Of a stretch of DNA of 64,000 nt, positions 36,078 to 47,400 are shown piece by piece (the first letter of the stretch is position 1; each line of letters begins with the position of its first letter). The stretch comes from Pristionchus mayeri (lineage: Eukaryota > Nematoda > Chromadorea > Rhabditida > Neodiplogasteridae). Under the pieces are notes generated by a model. It saw only the letters and a list, made by a program, of their open reading frames with translations. It was not told the origin of the DNA and searched no databases. A program made the translations under genes and the position numbers. Where the stretch lies: positions 34,330,661-34,394,660 of the forward strand of contig BTRK01000002.1 in the NCBI GenBank assembly GCA_036245805.1, in the 5' to 3' direction.

Positions 36078-36607
36078 AGGAATCTTGTAGTCCCAAAGTT
36101 TAATTTTTAAATCGTTCTGTAATTTTGAATATCGACTGTGATAATCGACTCAAAACAACTTATTAAACACAAAAAAATAATAAAAATACTATTTTTGTTA
36201 AAATTGACTTTAAAAATGGCGAATTTTAAAACATTCTTCTGCAGCCGATGGGTATAAAATTACGGTAGAAATCTAGTTGTTTGCGACCTAGCGGCAAGAG
36301 TCAATCACGGCGGCGGCGTCGTATCTTCTGCGGTTTCTTCGACGTTTTCTGTTGTTTTCATTCATTTATTGCGTTTAATGGTCGTAAAACATGAAGTAGA
36401 TTAGTTCCGCTTTCTGTTTATGCACTCAAATGAACCTGTGATGCGTTTTTTTATGTTATTGAACCGCATTCTGGCGGCCGACGCGAGCAAGGCCTAGACA
36501 GGCGGCGGGTAGGGAGCCATGCTCCCTATCCGCCGCCTGTCTAGATTATTGATTATTATTGATTATTAAAATTTAATCGGTAAATTAATAAGTTTTAATT
36601 GTTTTAG
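36078..36607. other. AT-rich spacer with one hairpin
   Basis: No exon was seen before the PITP exon. The stretch contains the hairpin at 36494-36544 listed separately. Confidence 0.4.
36494..36544. repeat. Tight 24-bp hairpin
   Basis: CTAGACAGGCGGCGG-type arms pair over 24 bp with a single G/T mismatch around a 3-base loop (CAT). It is unusually GC-rich for the surrounding AT-rich DNA. Confidence 0.85.
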
Positions 36608-36739
36608 GCCCCGCAATATCGCGCCCAAGGGCTCGCTGGCGATCCACGAGGAGGCCTGGAACGCCTACCCGTACTGCCGGACGGTGCTGACGAACCCCGA
36701 CTACATGAAGGACAACTTCTTCGTCAAGGTCGAGACCCG
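36608..36739 (+). pseudogene. Orphan exon of phosphatidylinositol transfer protein
   Basis: Behind a TTGTTTTAG acceptor and before a GTACGT donor, the frame encodes [20 protein letters not shown], then [19 protein letters not shown]. This matches the highly conserved PITP block around '[18 protein letters not shown]...IET', part of the lipid-binding cavity of START-like class I/II PITPs. GC content is far above the flanks. No other PITP exon was found within several kb on either side. It is therefore a single captured exon, or a distant exon of a gene whose other parts lie outside this window. Confidence 0.8.
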
Positions 36740-37809
36740 GTACGTTCCCCATCTAACATTTACATATAACATCGGGTACCCGGAATACTTCGGTGTTTGA
36801 TTAGCCAGCCACATAGGGGACCTGAGTCAATCGATAGTTGACGAGGGAAGAGGTGAAGGGAGGAGGAGAGGGCATTGATCTACCCCTCCCCCGTCCCCAC
36901 TATTTCCCCGTTCGTCCCTCTCCCGCCTTTCGCGGGAGCACGTACTCATAATGCTTCCCTTCCATCGGCGCGCGTCTCTGTATTACTTTCCGAATCGCCC
37001 TCTCACCCTCTCACCTTACTGTAATGTCGATTCAGATGGCTGGCGATAAGCAGAAGAAGGGATCTCATCTGGTCGCCGGAGGCACGATCGTGGGCGTGCT
37101 GGTGCTGCTGATGGCGGCAGCTCTCTACCGACCCCTCCCGAGAAGGTACGGTAGATGTAGATGAGGATCATTGCAAAGTGCTTGTAGTTGGAGATCTGCA
37201 CGATGTTCACAAAGGGGTGATTACATAGGCTGAATAGTATCACTTCAGATGGCCAAGTCTACGATCGACAAGGTGGCGATGCACATCATCGAGCCCGTGC
37301 TTCGAATCTCCTACTACTATCCGGTGAGTTTGGGTTGTGACCATACCTGTCCAGCACTGACGACGTTTTGGTAGTCAAAAAAAAATCGACAACTCCCTAT
37401 ACGTTGTAATTTTGCTCAATCTGGTAGTCAAAAAAAATCGGCGTTCATGGTCGATAATGTTGTGGTAGATCATGATGTAATCAAGTCCAACTACCGTACC
37501 AACTTACACTATGGGACTACAGTAACCCAAATTACAGTAACTTGATTACCGTAGCCCGGGTTCCGTGGAGCAACTTGAGTTCCTTGGGTCAAACTTTTTT
37601 ACAAAAAATCATCAATCACTATTGATGTTCTACAGTAACCTACCGTAACCCTCACTACCGTATGCCCATTGGCCAATCAGGAACTGACTTTTTTTTTCTT
37701 TTTGACTTTTTCTGACTTTTTCTGACTTTTTGACTTTTGAACTGACTTTTTCTTTTTTTCTAAAAGATACCATAAAATTCAGTTCGTTCCTCAATATTGA
37801 ATAACATAG

Positions 37810-38106
37810 CTGGGGGCATAGCTCAGCCGGTAGTGTGTCTGGCTGAGCGACGCAGGGTCCCGGGTTCGAATCCCGTCCGGAACAAGACCACCCCATCAGG
37901 CCGACCATGCCTGGTCCAATTGGTACTGGTACTAAAACCAGGAGTAAAGGGGCGGCGTCGCCGGCTGGCAACTGAGTGACAACCTATGCCGCTATATGCT
38001 ATGGATGCGTACACACCGATCAAAAGACACCTGCGCACGTTCCGCGCGTTGAAAAATACGCTGAAGACGGAACTACCTTTACCTTTACCTTTACCTTTAC
38101 CTTTTT
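37810..38106 (+). mobile_element. tRNA-derived SINE of a second family
   Basis: A tRNA-like head (GGGGGCATAGCTCAGCCGGT, B box GGGTTCGAATCCC) is followed by an unrelated body and a 3' tail of about five ACCTTT units at 38073-38106. It lies in the first long intron of the AADAC-like gene. Confidence 0.8.
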
Positions 38107-38150
38107 ATTGAATAACTCTGAGGAAATTTTTTTTTTTTCGTTATTAAATC

Positions 38151-38213
38151 ATGACCGAGTGGCTAACAAGTTTGGCTTGGAAACCGAAGGTAGTGGGTTC
38201 GAGTCCAACCAGT
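38151..38213 (+). repeat. tRNA-like sequence
   Basis: Contains an A-box-like GACCGAGTGGCTAA and a B-box-like GGGTTCGAGTCC with correct spacing, and a possible anticodon stem TTGG/CCGA. The acceptor stem is not convincing, so it is more likely a tRNA pseudogene or SINE head than a functional tRNA. Confidence 0.4.
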
Positions 38214-38897
38214 GTGAAACATATTTGCCGTACCACAGTACGGTGGGTCAACTTTAGTTCGCTAGGTTACACTTTTGACTATCAACGTTTTGGTAGTTAA
38301 AACAATCGACGTATATAGGCTCCTGGGTTTACCGGCGGTGTGGGCAGGTATGGTTGTAACACGGGGAACTCTTCTTCATGCCCATCGACCTACCATACTA
38401 AACAGTCTTCTCGATTGCAGTCGCGCCTGTGTTCGAACGCCTACTGCATGATATACTGGACGCGCTGGACGCCGACCGCGTTGAGTCGACTGATCGGGCC
38501 GATGTTCGACTGGGATCCGAATCTGCTCATGGAGACGACCCACTGGGACGGCGTCAAGGTACGGTAGTGGAGTACTGTAGCAGATATGGTACTGTAATGC
38601 AGGTGCGTGTGTATCACCCTCGCAATAATGCGACTACCGAGTCTGACGGCGCCATCATCTTCATCCACGGTGGTGGATTCGTTTTGGGCAATACGGAGAT
38701 GTGAGTGTTTTGCATTAATTATCGATTAGTAATATCATTTATCGATTCATTGGCAATTATTGATTATCTCCCTATCTCAGGTATGAGTCTGTGACGCGCA
38801 CGATGGCCAAAATGATGAGCACACGCCTCTTCGTCTCGATCGACTACAGACTTGCGCCCGAAACGGTACGGTCATCGGTGTGCAGGGATTGCCCCCC

Positions 38898-39508
38898 CCC
38901 TCGATGTATACGGGGTCTTGGTCAAAAATCGATCAGTAGGTCAAGACTAAGTACCATAAACAATCGATTGTACAGCACATGATACCGTAACCCGCGAATA
39001 TCGCAAACTAAATTTATTTTTAAAAAGTCCTGGCATCATGCCCAATCGATTGTACAGTACCCAAGTCACTACTGTAACCCAGTTCCATGGGTCAGATCCA
39101 GTTCCTTGGGTCAAACATTTTTTTCTAAAAATTTAAAAACGAGAGTAAAATTATTTTTAATTATCCTACCGTATCTCTCGTTACTGTGAATCATTTTATA
39201 ATCGATTTAGGAGTTTTAGAAAAAAATGTTTGACAATTTTATGAAAATGTTTCACCCAAGTAACTGGATCTGACCCAAGGAACTGGGTTACGATAGTGAC
39301 TTGGGTACTGTACAATCGATTGGGCACGGTGACAGGACATTTTTAAAAATAAAGTTAGTTTGCGATATTCGCGGGTTACGGTATCCATATACAATATCAG
39401 GGTGTACTTTACTATCGATTGGTTATGGTACTTAGTCTTGACCTACCGATCGATTTTTTACCATGACCCCAATACGTCGATGGGAGGTGCCCGTCCGGAT
39501 GGGCACCC
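38898..39508. repeat. Foldback element in the AADAC-like gene
   Basis: TCGATGTATACGGGGTCTTG at the left pairs with ATGACCCCAATACGTCGA at the right. Inner blocks such as AATCGATTGTACAGTACCCA and GGGTACTGTACAATCGATTG pair toward the centre. It occupies the position where the catalytic-serine exons should be. Confidence 0.8.
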
Positions 39509-39998
39509 CCCATCGTATCGTGCACAACTATGGTAAGGGTTAGTTATCGATTTATTAGGTTGTTGCATTTATTAGGTTGGTGCACAAAAAACTGGAGTAG
39601 TATTATCCAAAACCGGCAGGGTTTTGCTGCTAGAATCAATGGTTCCCATGTTCTATGGTAGCCTTGGCTACGACAATCTATTACAAACTGGTTTTGTAGG
39701 AGTACGTCACGCCGTTCCTGACGAATCCGGACTTCGCTCCGATGATGCAGCCCGATCTGCCCGACCTGCCGCGCGATCTTGTCGCCACGTGCGAGTTCGG
39801 CGTGCTGCGAGATGAGGGAGCCATCTACGCCCATCGACTGAAGGAGGCAGGGGTGAGTGGGAGCTGGGAGACAAGGGTAGTTTCAAAAGTAATTTATTAA
39901 TCATCATGAAATGGAGGTTAACATAGGTGAGTAATAATGCAAACAGTCGGAAATATGCATGTGCCCCTAACAATTTCTCAGTCCCTGCATGTTCGTAA

Positions 39999-42900
39999 CT
40001 AATCTAACTTCTTCCCTCTGACTCTCTTCACTGGCTCATTCCCATCCCCCTCGTAACCTTCCTCTTCTCCATCCGCTTCCTCCCCTCTTCCTCTCTTCGT
40101 CTTCCTCACTCTCTTCGGCTTCTCTGGCTGCTTCACCTCTCCTGCTTCGCCCTCTCCCTCTTCCTCAGATGTCTCGCCTTCCTCTGCCACCTTGGCTGCT
40201 CTTCCCTTCCCTCTGGTGCCTCCTCTCGCCTTCCCTTGCTCACTTCGCCCCCTTCCACGACCAGCTGGAGTCTTCGACTCCTCCTCCTCTCCTTCGTTCC
40301 ACTCGCAACCAGAAGACAGTACCTCCTCCCTCGTCTCTCCCCTCTCATGATCCGACTCCGAATCGTGATCATCGCTGAACACGATCGGGTCCATGATGGG
40401 GTTCGAGTCCGAGTCGACTTCTTCTCCGTATCCTCCTCCCAATTCGACGGACACATCACTCTCTGCTCCATCTTCTACCATATCCCCCTCCTGCTGATCG
40501 TTCTCCTTCCCATAGAGGGCTTTGACGTAGGCGATCGAATCCGGGGCGCCGATCTTCTTGAGGTAAGCGTGCAGCTTCCTTTGGCGTGCCACTTCTTGTA
40601 CCTCCTTCCAGACCTGAACACACTAATTTTACTTTGATGCTTTGGGAAGGGAACTGTTGTCCATGGTACTAACTTCTCTCCTCCAGTAGTGATCCACCGC
40701 TGACATCTTCCTCTTCACACACACAGTCTGTCGTCCTTTCACCCTTGTCACATACGAAGACTTCTCCTCCCTCAAGGCGGTCAGATCCGCCATCGCAATC
40801 GTGTTATGATGTAGGACGACGAGCTTGATCTTCTCGTGGTAGAAGGCGGGGCAACTTAATAAAACAGGCCGATGGCGATTCAAGTTGTTATGAAGTGTAG
40901 GGGGAGGGGGGGGGGTCAATAGTCAAATTTTTTGCATACCATGCGATGTCTTTCGGGATGTACAAGTTGACCAGCGAGTTGAAAGACTCGCAGGGAGAGG
41001 TATTCTTCTTCGGGGAAGCTCGAACAAATCCGGCGAGGAAGGTGGGCTTGAGGATGACCTTCTTGAGCTGGCGGAACTCCTCGCTCTTCCGATCAATGTT
41101 GTGAGATGGAGCCTCTGGCAGTTCCTTGTGCACGCATCCACTGATCCCCGACAAGAACGGCACCTGAGTATGATTAACTTCTAGTATCGTGCATGCATGA
41201 TATAACAAATAATATTATTGTTATTTTGTTTTTGCACTAACTTTCTCTAGATGCTTATGCCGTCCACATACATGAGCCAACAGACTCTTCCATCGCTCGA
41301 GCCCTTTTGACCTGTTCCTTCGGTACTGGTAGTGCACGTGATAACAGTGATTGACAATGTGCTTCCACCAGTACTTTATCAGAGCACACTTCTTCTTCTT
41401 GCTTAGCTGAATTCACTTGTGTATGTTGACTTCGATTGTTTCCATTTACTTTATTACTGTGAACCTAATTGAAGCTAATCGTACTAACTATACTAATAAC
41501 CTCTCGTAGATCACTGTTGATTTCTTTGATCAAGTGCCAAAAGTCGAGACAGTGCCGAATTCGGGAGAAGAGGGGCTCGCTTCTCATCATTTTGCCTATC
41601 TTGGCGTCGTTGTCCGAAGTTACACTCCTTATCTACCATTAACTAGCATTAGCGACATTTAAATATCGGTGTTTCGTTGTTCCCGAATTGCGATATCTGA
41701 CCGTGAACATCTTCTTAATTAATGTCGTGAGTCCTCTCTTTATGCCTTCTTTCTCCATCCGGGTACTCACGCCGTCTGGAAACGTTTCCACTAGTAATAG
41801 AAAACCCGATACTAACTAATTACAACTAACACTACCTATCCCTCGCATGTTCTTGTGCATGTTCACTGCCTCTAAAACTAAGTTCGTCCCAAGATCGATC
41901 ACGGTGTTGGTGTTGTTGGTTGAAGTGAAGCCTCGAGTACCATATCTCCCGTCGACCGCCACGTCGATCCCGTGTTTCTGAAATGTTCAAACTTCCTTCC
42001 GATATCTATATTATTCCACGGCTATGCATTAGAAGATTAGGACCGATGAAATCAAAAATTGTTCTAGTAGCTTTTATTGGTGCTTTGATAATTCGACTAA
42101 TATTGAGAAGGAAGTTTGTGAAACATCATTGTGACTTCTGTATACACAGTTGCGGGATTTTAACGTTCGATATTTTGATCTTCTCTGTTTTCACATCACA
42201 CTATTTCAGCTGCGATGAGAGGCCTACGTCCCCCGCATGGATTGAAGCAGGCCCAGGAGCAGTCAGAGGTTATGAGGGGATGGGAGGGGTCATAAGAAAC
42301 TACCGTATCCCCTCATGGACATATTTCAGGGGAGGCCGGGGTATGCGGTCGAGGTCGGATGCACGGAAAGGTTTTCAAGTGAGTCAAAGATGTAAATAAG
42401 TATGAAATATCTAACCCCGCTGGCTCCTCTAACCGTCGCCTCTGCCTGCTTCTTGTGCGTCTCATACACTACATCCACAGCTGGGATGATCACATCAGCA
42501 ACATGGTTCCTCATTGTGCTGTAGGAGGGGAGGGCCAGTCCGAGTTCCTTTCCCATCGCTAGGACTTTCTGAATTAAATTTCCGAGAACAATATGTTTCG
42601 TTCTAATCTAGGCTGATCTGGTCTTCTATAGATATCGAACTAACAGGCACGGGCGTTCCAGTAATGTGAACAGATGTAGTGAATTTGAGGTTTCCCTAAT
42701 AGTATCCCTCTATCTTCTCTTGAGAGCTCCACCTCACAATCCGATCGCAAACAAGGCAAACCCATTGCAGGTTGAGGGCCGAGCCTACGGTCCACGAGTG
42801 GAAGGTCCCGGCTTCGATCTGGGCTGTGCCGCAGTCGCGGCAACGGGAGAAGAGCGACATTAGGGATTCCTTGGAGACGAGGAAGAATTTGTGATCATCA

Positions 42901-44046
42901 ATTGTTGTCGGGGAATCCGTTAGCACGCCGTTGTCTGTTTCTTGCGAACACGTGCCTTGGGATGGGGCGAACTGAATTTAGTTTTCTATTGTGATAAAAA
43001 ACCTAGATGTCTTTCATTTTTACATCACTCATTTATATCATGACTGTTGTTACTGCTGTCGATTTAAAGTTACCGGACGAGGACAAAATTGACCCCCCAT
43101 TTTTAGTCCTCCGTCGAATAGCCGATGACTGAATTAGATGAGAATGAGCATACAAAAAATGCTAAAAATCAATAATAGCCTCAAGGGAAAACCGAAAGTG
43201 ATCAGCGTAATCCCGCGCTCTCTCACTTTGCATACTCTCTCGTACACGCGACGAGATCAGGGTTTCGTCCTTGTCCGGTAACTTTAAGGATCATTTCAAA
43301 CATCTTCATTTCCGTTATGTGTATGACAGTGTTTGCAATGAATAAAATACTTTTCAACATTTATAATTGTGGAGTATGCCAATTCGGCTGAGTAATTTTC
43401 TTACCAGGTAATCTGTTCCCTGTGACGACGGTGCATCCAACTGAAAGTCGTAGATATCGTCCCCGACGCTGCCTACTGAATCTTCGCACGGTTGTTCCTC
43501 CTCCACCCTCACATTCTATAATGGTTGTTGTGTATCGTGTGCTTATTTTGCCTCCTCAGGACATGTTCTTTGGCCGAATTGCCTCCCAGGGCTCGTTTTG
43601 TGTGCGAATTTCCAGGTACTAGATATGCGATTGCCCGTCGTATAAAACTTAGAATGCCCGGTACCTGTGGTCTGTCTTCCCTTTGGAGTCTCGGTGTATC
43701 CGTTTTTTCTCGCCGCTAAAACAGTAAAGACGTACAATGCAACCAGTATTCCAGTACATTCCATGCATGTGACAAGGCAATATAATACAAATCGGTAAAC
43801 CAAAATTGATCAGTAGATACTCACATCAATCGGAAGCGCAGCTTCTTTGTTATCGAAGTGACGGTAGCATATCCATACTTTCTTCTTCGCCTTGAACTTT
43901 TCCTGCACTCGCTTCTCCAGGTCGTCCAGCTCCTCGTCGATCAAGTTCAGTCGGATGAACCATTCCCTCCTTTTGTTATCCTTCTTCGGCACACTCCGCA
44001 CATCAGTCGCAGTTTGAAGGCAAACAACGCATAGAAAATTGGACAT
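39999..44046 (-). CDS. THAP-domain transposase-like protein with one in-frame TAG
   Basis: Twelve minus-strand exons (transcript order): 44046-43825, 43715-43665, 43500-43405, 42971-42645, 42568-42416, 41977-41836, 41790-41702, 41632-41501, 41406-41242, 41163-40940, 40854-40674, 40613-39999. All junctions are in phase; 799 codons. Residues 1-72 are a C2CH THAP zinc finger (CVVC ... WICYRHF), a DNA-binding domain. Next come a cysteine block (SRCRDCG ... WVCLVCDRIVRWSSQ), then RNase-H-like segments (DVAVDGRYGTRGF, VTSDNDAKI, RHCLDFWHL, SPCESFNSLVNLY) typical of THAP-linked DDE transposases such as Kolobok-type elements, and a Lys/Arg/Glu-rich tail. The only interruption is TAG at 42698-42696 (codon about 215). 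The ATG follows TTTTCTTCTAG, a trans-splice-like acceptor. It could be a domesticated gene or an ageing transposase. Confidence 0.8.
43066..43290. mobile_element. Small inverted-repeat element in a THAP-gene intron
   Basis: TTAAAGTTACCGGACGAGGA at the left pairs with TCCTTGTCCGGTAACTTTAA at the right. It is about 225 bp with no coding capacity, wholly inside intron 42972-43404. Confidence 0.8.
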
Positions 44047-44438
44047 CGAACTAGAAGAAAATTTACGTAACATTCATCGTTAATCATTTAAGTACAGTTA
44101 GACAGGTTAACTACCATGATACACGTGAATATACGGTTTAGCATTACAAGGCAGAAACATTTGATGAAAATATAACGAAAATTAACCGAAAATACAATGA
44201 AACCAATGAAAAAGCGTCGATGAGATGGGGTACGGCGATCACGCCGTAACGTCGATTCGTTTCAAATACCGTAATCACAATACGTCGACTTACACCGGAA
44301 TTAATTATTTCCATTTTCCGGCTTTGCCTGTTTTTAAGCTTAATAAAATGTTTTTAATTTTTTTGAGTTAATGCATTGAAATGAGGGACGAAAACTGCGC
44401 AATTTGAAGTGCACTTGATTTTTGACTGGTAAATCCCT
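44047..44438. other. Upstream region of the THAP gene
   Basis: AT-rich; contains TACCGTAATC-type motifs near 44265. No exon was seen before the right arm begins at TTAA 44439. Confidence 0.4.
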
Positions 44439-47400
44439 TTAAGGAGCATACCCTGTGGGGGATTCTAGAATAGAATGAAGTACGGATCGCAGACGAGGAC
44501 GCGTCGTAATTCGTATATGCTCGATTTCATACCTGTCCATGTATGTCTATCCCAATTAAAGAGATCCCTTGAGTCCCTTTTTTCTAGATTTCTAAGCCTT
44601 GATATCATGATCTTTCTTGTGGTATTCTGGAGCGCGAAAATGTAAACGCGATTATTTTCTCTTTTCCGTTCAATCTTTACGTATAGCCGTGATACTAATT
44701 ATTGCAATATTATAATGATTCAAAAAATATGCCTAGGAACAAAAATACAACATATTTATACTTCAAATTTCAGAAAGCGATGGATGTTAACACGTATCGG
44801 ATCACCTTTCACACTCTTTTTGCAAATATTGCTGTACACGGGAACGCCCAAGATGTGAGCTTATTTCAATATTTATTATGTCATAAATTACACAAAATAG
44901 GGAAATATTGTTGATTCGATATGTGAAATTTCGAATTAGATTTAACGGAAAGATAAAAACAAACGTAAAACAAACATGTAGTGAAGCATATTGCAAGTGT
45001 TTCAGAATCGGTCTCATGTCCGCTGTGAAGCGCGAAAAATGATTAAAAAAAACCGTGCATTGCATTTCTTAGCGACCTGACAAGCGTTGATGATACACGT
45101 ATTCCCTCTTAATAACTATATTAAATATATTTTACGTCAGAAACACGCATTAATGATTCTCATCTACGACTTCTATCAAGAATTTCCGGACCAACCTCTA
45201 TTGAACATAGATACAATGACGGATGAATCGAAAAGGGTGATTACAGTGGAATGTATTTCTATGTTGGAAAAGTATATTGTACACGGCTCGTTAAGGCATG
45301 AGTTACAACAGGAAACGTCAGATTTTTGAAGGTTTTTGATTTTTTTCAGTTCAAAGATTTCTACCTTCCAAATTTGAGCGAGCTGGATTCTTCATGCAAT
45401 TCTGCATTTTTTTACAATTTTTTAATTACAAAATATCGGTCACCGAAGTTGTCGTTTATCGTGTTTTGTGACCTACTTTCACTACGAAAGTTCGAATCTC
45501 CGATGCATGACTTTTTCCGCTCCGATGCATGACTTTTTGCCAACTTTTTTCGACCCCGTTTCACTCCCAAAATTTGTTTTTGCCAAGTGTTCACTATAAA
45601 ATCCTGGAGGCCATCTCCTGCGAAGGATAATCGACCCTCTGGCGATTATGGACTCTCTGTTTGCCCGGTAATCACATGCAGTGAGAGCTTCAAAACACTG
45701 GACGATTTGGAAGCGTTCTTGAATGAAATCATAGCGTCTCCCCCTTGAAAATGACCATAAGGGGCAAGTCACTCCATATGTTTAAGGCTCTACTGGAAGG
45801 AATCGCTCGGAGTAGAATGTATTAGGTTGGTGCAAAAGTTTCTCCCTAATTTTTTTTAACTTTCTCCATATTGTTCTGACTTTAATTTCCATTTAACATT
45901 AGTTATGGGCATCTAAGTAGATTACACTCGCAAGATCAATTCAATTCTGGAAAACGCATTACGGGAATAAATAATGAAAATGTCAAAATCTCAAAATATT
46001 ACGATTTTAGGTGTACTTTGCTGGACCCTATCATTCGAATACGCTCAAAAAATTGATTTTGCCCATTTGAAGGGTGACGCAAATCATCCACGCAAATCAT
46101 TCATGCATAGAGATTGTCCTTCCAATCGCTTTCAATCCTACTGTAGAATGAAACATTCTGGCGGCTATTCAATATTTGATCTAAGCTGGACCGTTTAGTT
46201 CCATCGTCATTTCTCGCCAAGAACATTCTCTTCACGGAATTGCAACTTCTGGGGAGAGGTTCGTTCCAGTACTTCTAATCTCCACGTGAAAGAGTTCACA
46301 AATGTACTCTTTCGCACTCTCCTAATGCCTGCCATATGACTTCTTCTTCCTGAGATCCTATCCTTGTTTTCCACCTCCGACTGTCGTCGTCCGAGACTCA
46401 AGATTCTGGTGGTGTGCATATGATGTGACCCAGCAATATATGCGATACGGAATATTATGCGTTTATGCGAGGATACTGATACAGATGTGGATAGGACAAG
46501 CGGGGTCGATACGGATGTGGGTAAGACGGGCGGGGTCGATACGGGCAGTGAAAGGGTGATGAACACGGGGATCAACGCGAGGGGGGAAAGGGGAAGGGAA
46601 CAGGGGGAAACGACCGATCGCTTCTCATCTCTGGGGTCTCTCTGGCCGCCATCTCGCGGCGCCTCTGTGCTGGCTCCGCCTACCTGAATCACACGCGGTT
46701 AGAGATAGGATGAGATGGAAATAGACATCATACATCTCCGATTCATGACACGAGACTTCCAGCTCCCTAACAACGACATCACTTCGGGAATCTACATTCT
46801 ACTCCGAGCGATTCCTTCCAGTAGAGGCTTGAACATATGGAGTGACTTGCCCCTCATGGTCATTTTCAAGGGGATAACGCTTTGATTTCACTCAAGAACA
46901 TGCGCTTCCAAATCGTCCAGTGTTTTGAAGCTCTCACTGCATGTGATTACCGGGCAAACAGAGAGTCCATAAGCGCCAGAGGGTCGAATATCATTCGCAG
47001 GAGATGTCCTCCAGGATTTTACAGTGAATACTTTGCAAAAACAAATTTTGAGAGAGAAACGGGGTCGAAAAAAGTTGGCAAAAAGTCATGCATCGGAGCG
47101 GATTCGAACTTTCGTAGTGAAAGAAGTTCACAAAACACGATAAACGACAACTTCGGTGACCGATATTTTGTAATTAAAAAAATTGAAAAAAATGTAAAAT
47201 TGATGGAGAATCCAGCGCGCTCAAATTTGAAAGGTAGAAATTAAATCTTTGGGGTGAAAAAAAATCGAAAACCTTCAAAAATGTGACGTTTCCGGTTGTA
47301 ACTCGTGTGTATTTGCACGAAATTTGATGCTGAGCGAGATTTAGGTATAACTTTCGATGCTCTTTCGAATGGTATACAACATGTGGCTGTATAATGAGTT

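Larger units (their letters stand above)
37036..39852 (+). pseudogene. AADAC-like esterase missing its catalytic core
   Basis: An ER-membrane arylacetamide deacetylase relative (HSL-type alpha/beta hydrolase). Exons 37036-37145 (an N-terminal membrane anchor behind a CGATTCAG acceptor), 37249-37323, 38421-38558, 38603-38700, 38781-38865 and 39700-39852. The oxyanion-hole motif is present (FIHGGGFVLGN), as is IDYRLAPE. Then the protein jumps to the late PDLPRDLVATCEFGVLRDEG block: the roughly 150 residues that should carry GDSAG with the nucleophile serine are absent, and the final His exon is not found. The acid position reads CEFG where family members usually have Asp. Exon 1 also ends in phase 2 while exon 2 needs phase 0; a one-base loss in CTCCCGAGAAG would explain this, since PLPEK would be the expected reading. 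Not a working enzyme as it stands. Confidence 0.75.

Noticed and set aside
38151..38213. Functional tRNA gene
   Set aside because: A and B boxes are present, but the acceptor stem and a proper 7-base anticodon loop could not be built.
40133..40471. Arg/Glu-rich frame overlapping the THAP gene tail
   Set aside because: Shadow of the charged C-terminal exon in another frame of the same strand.
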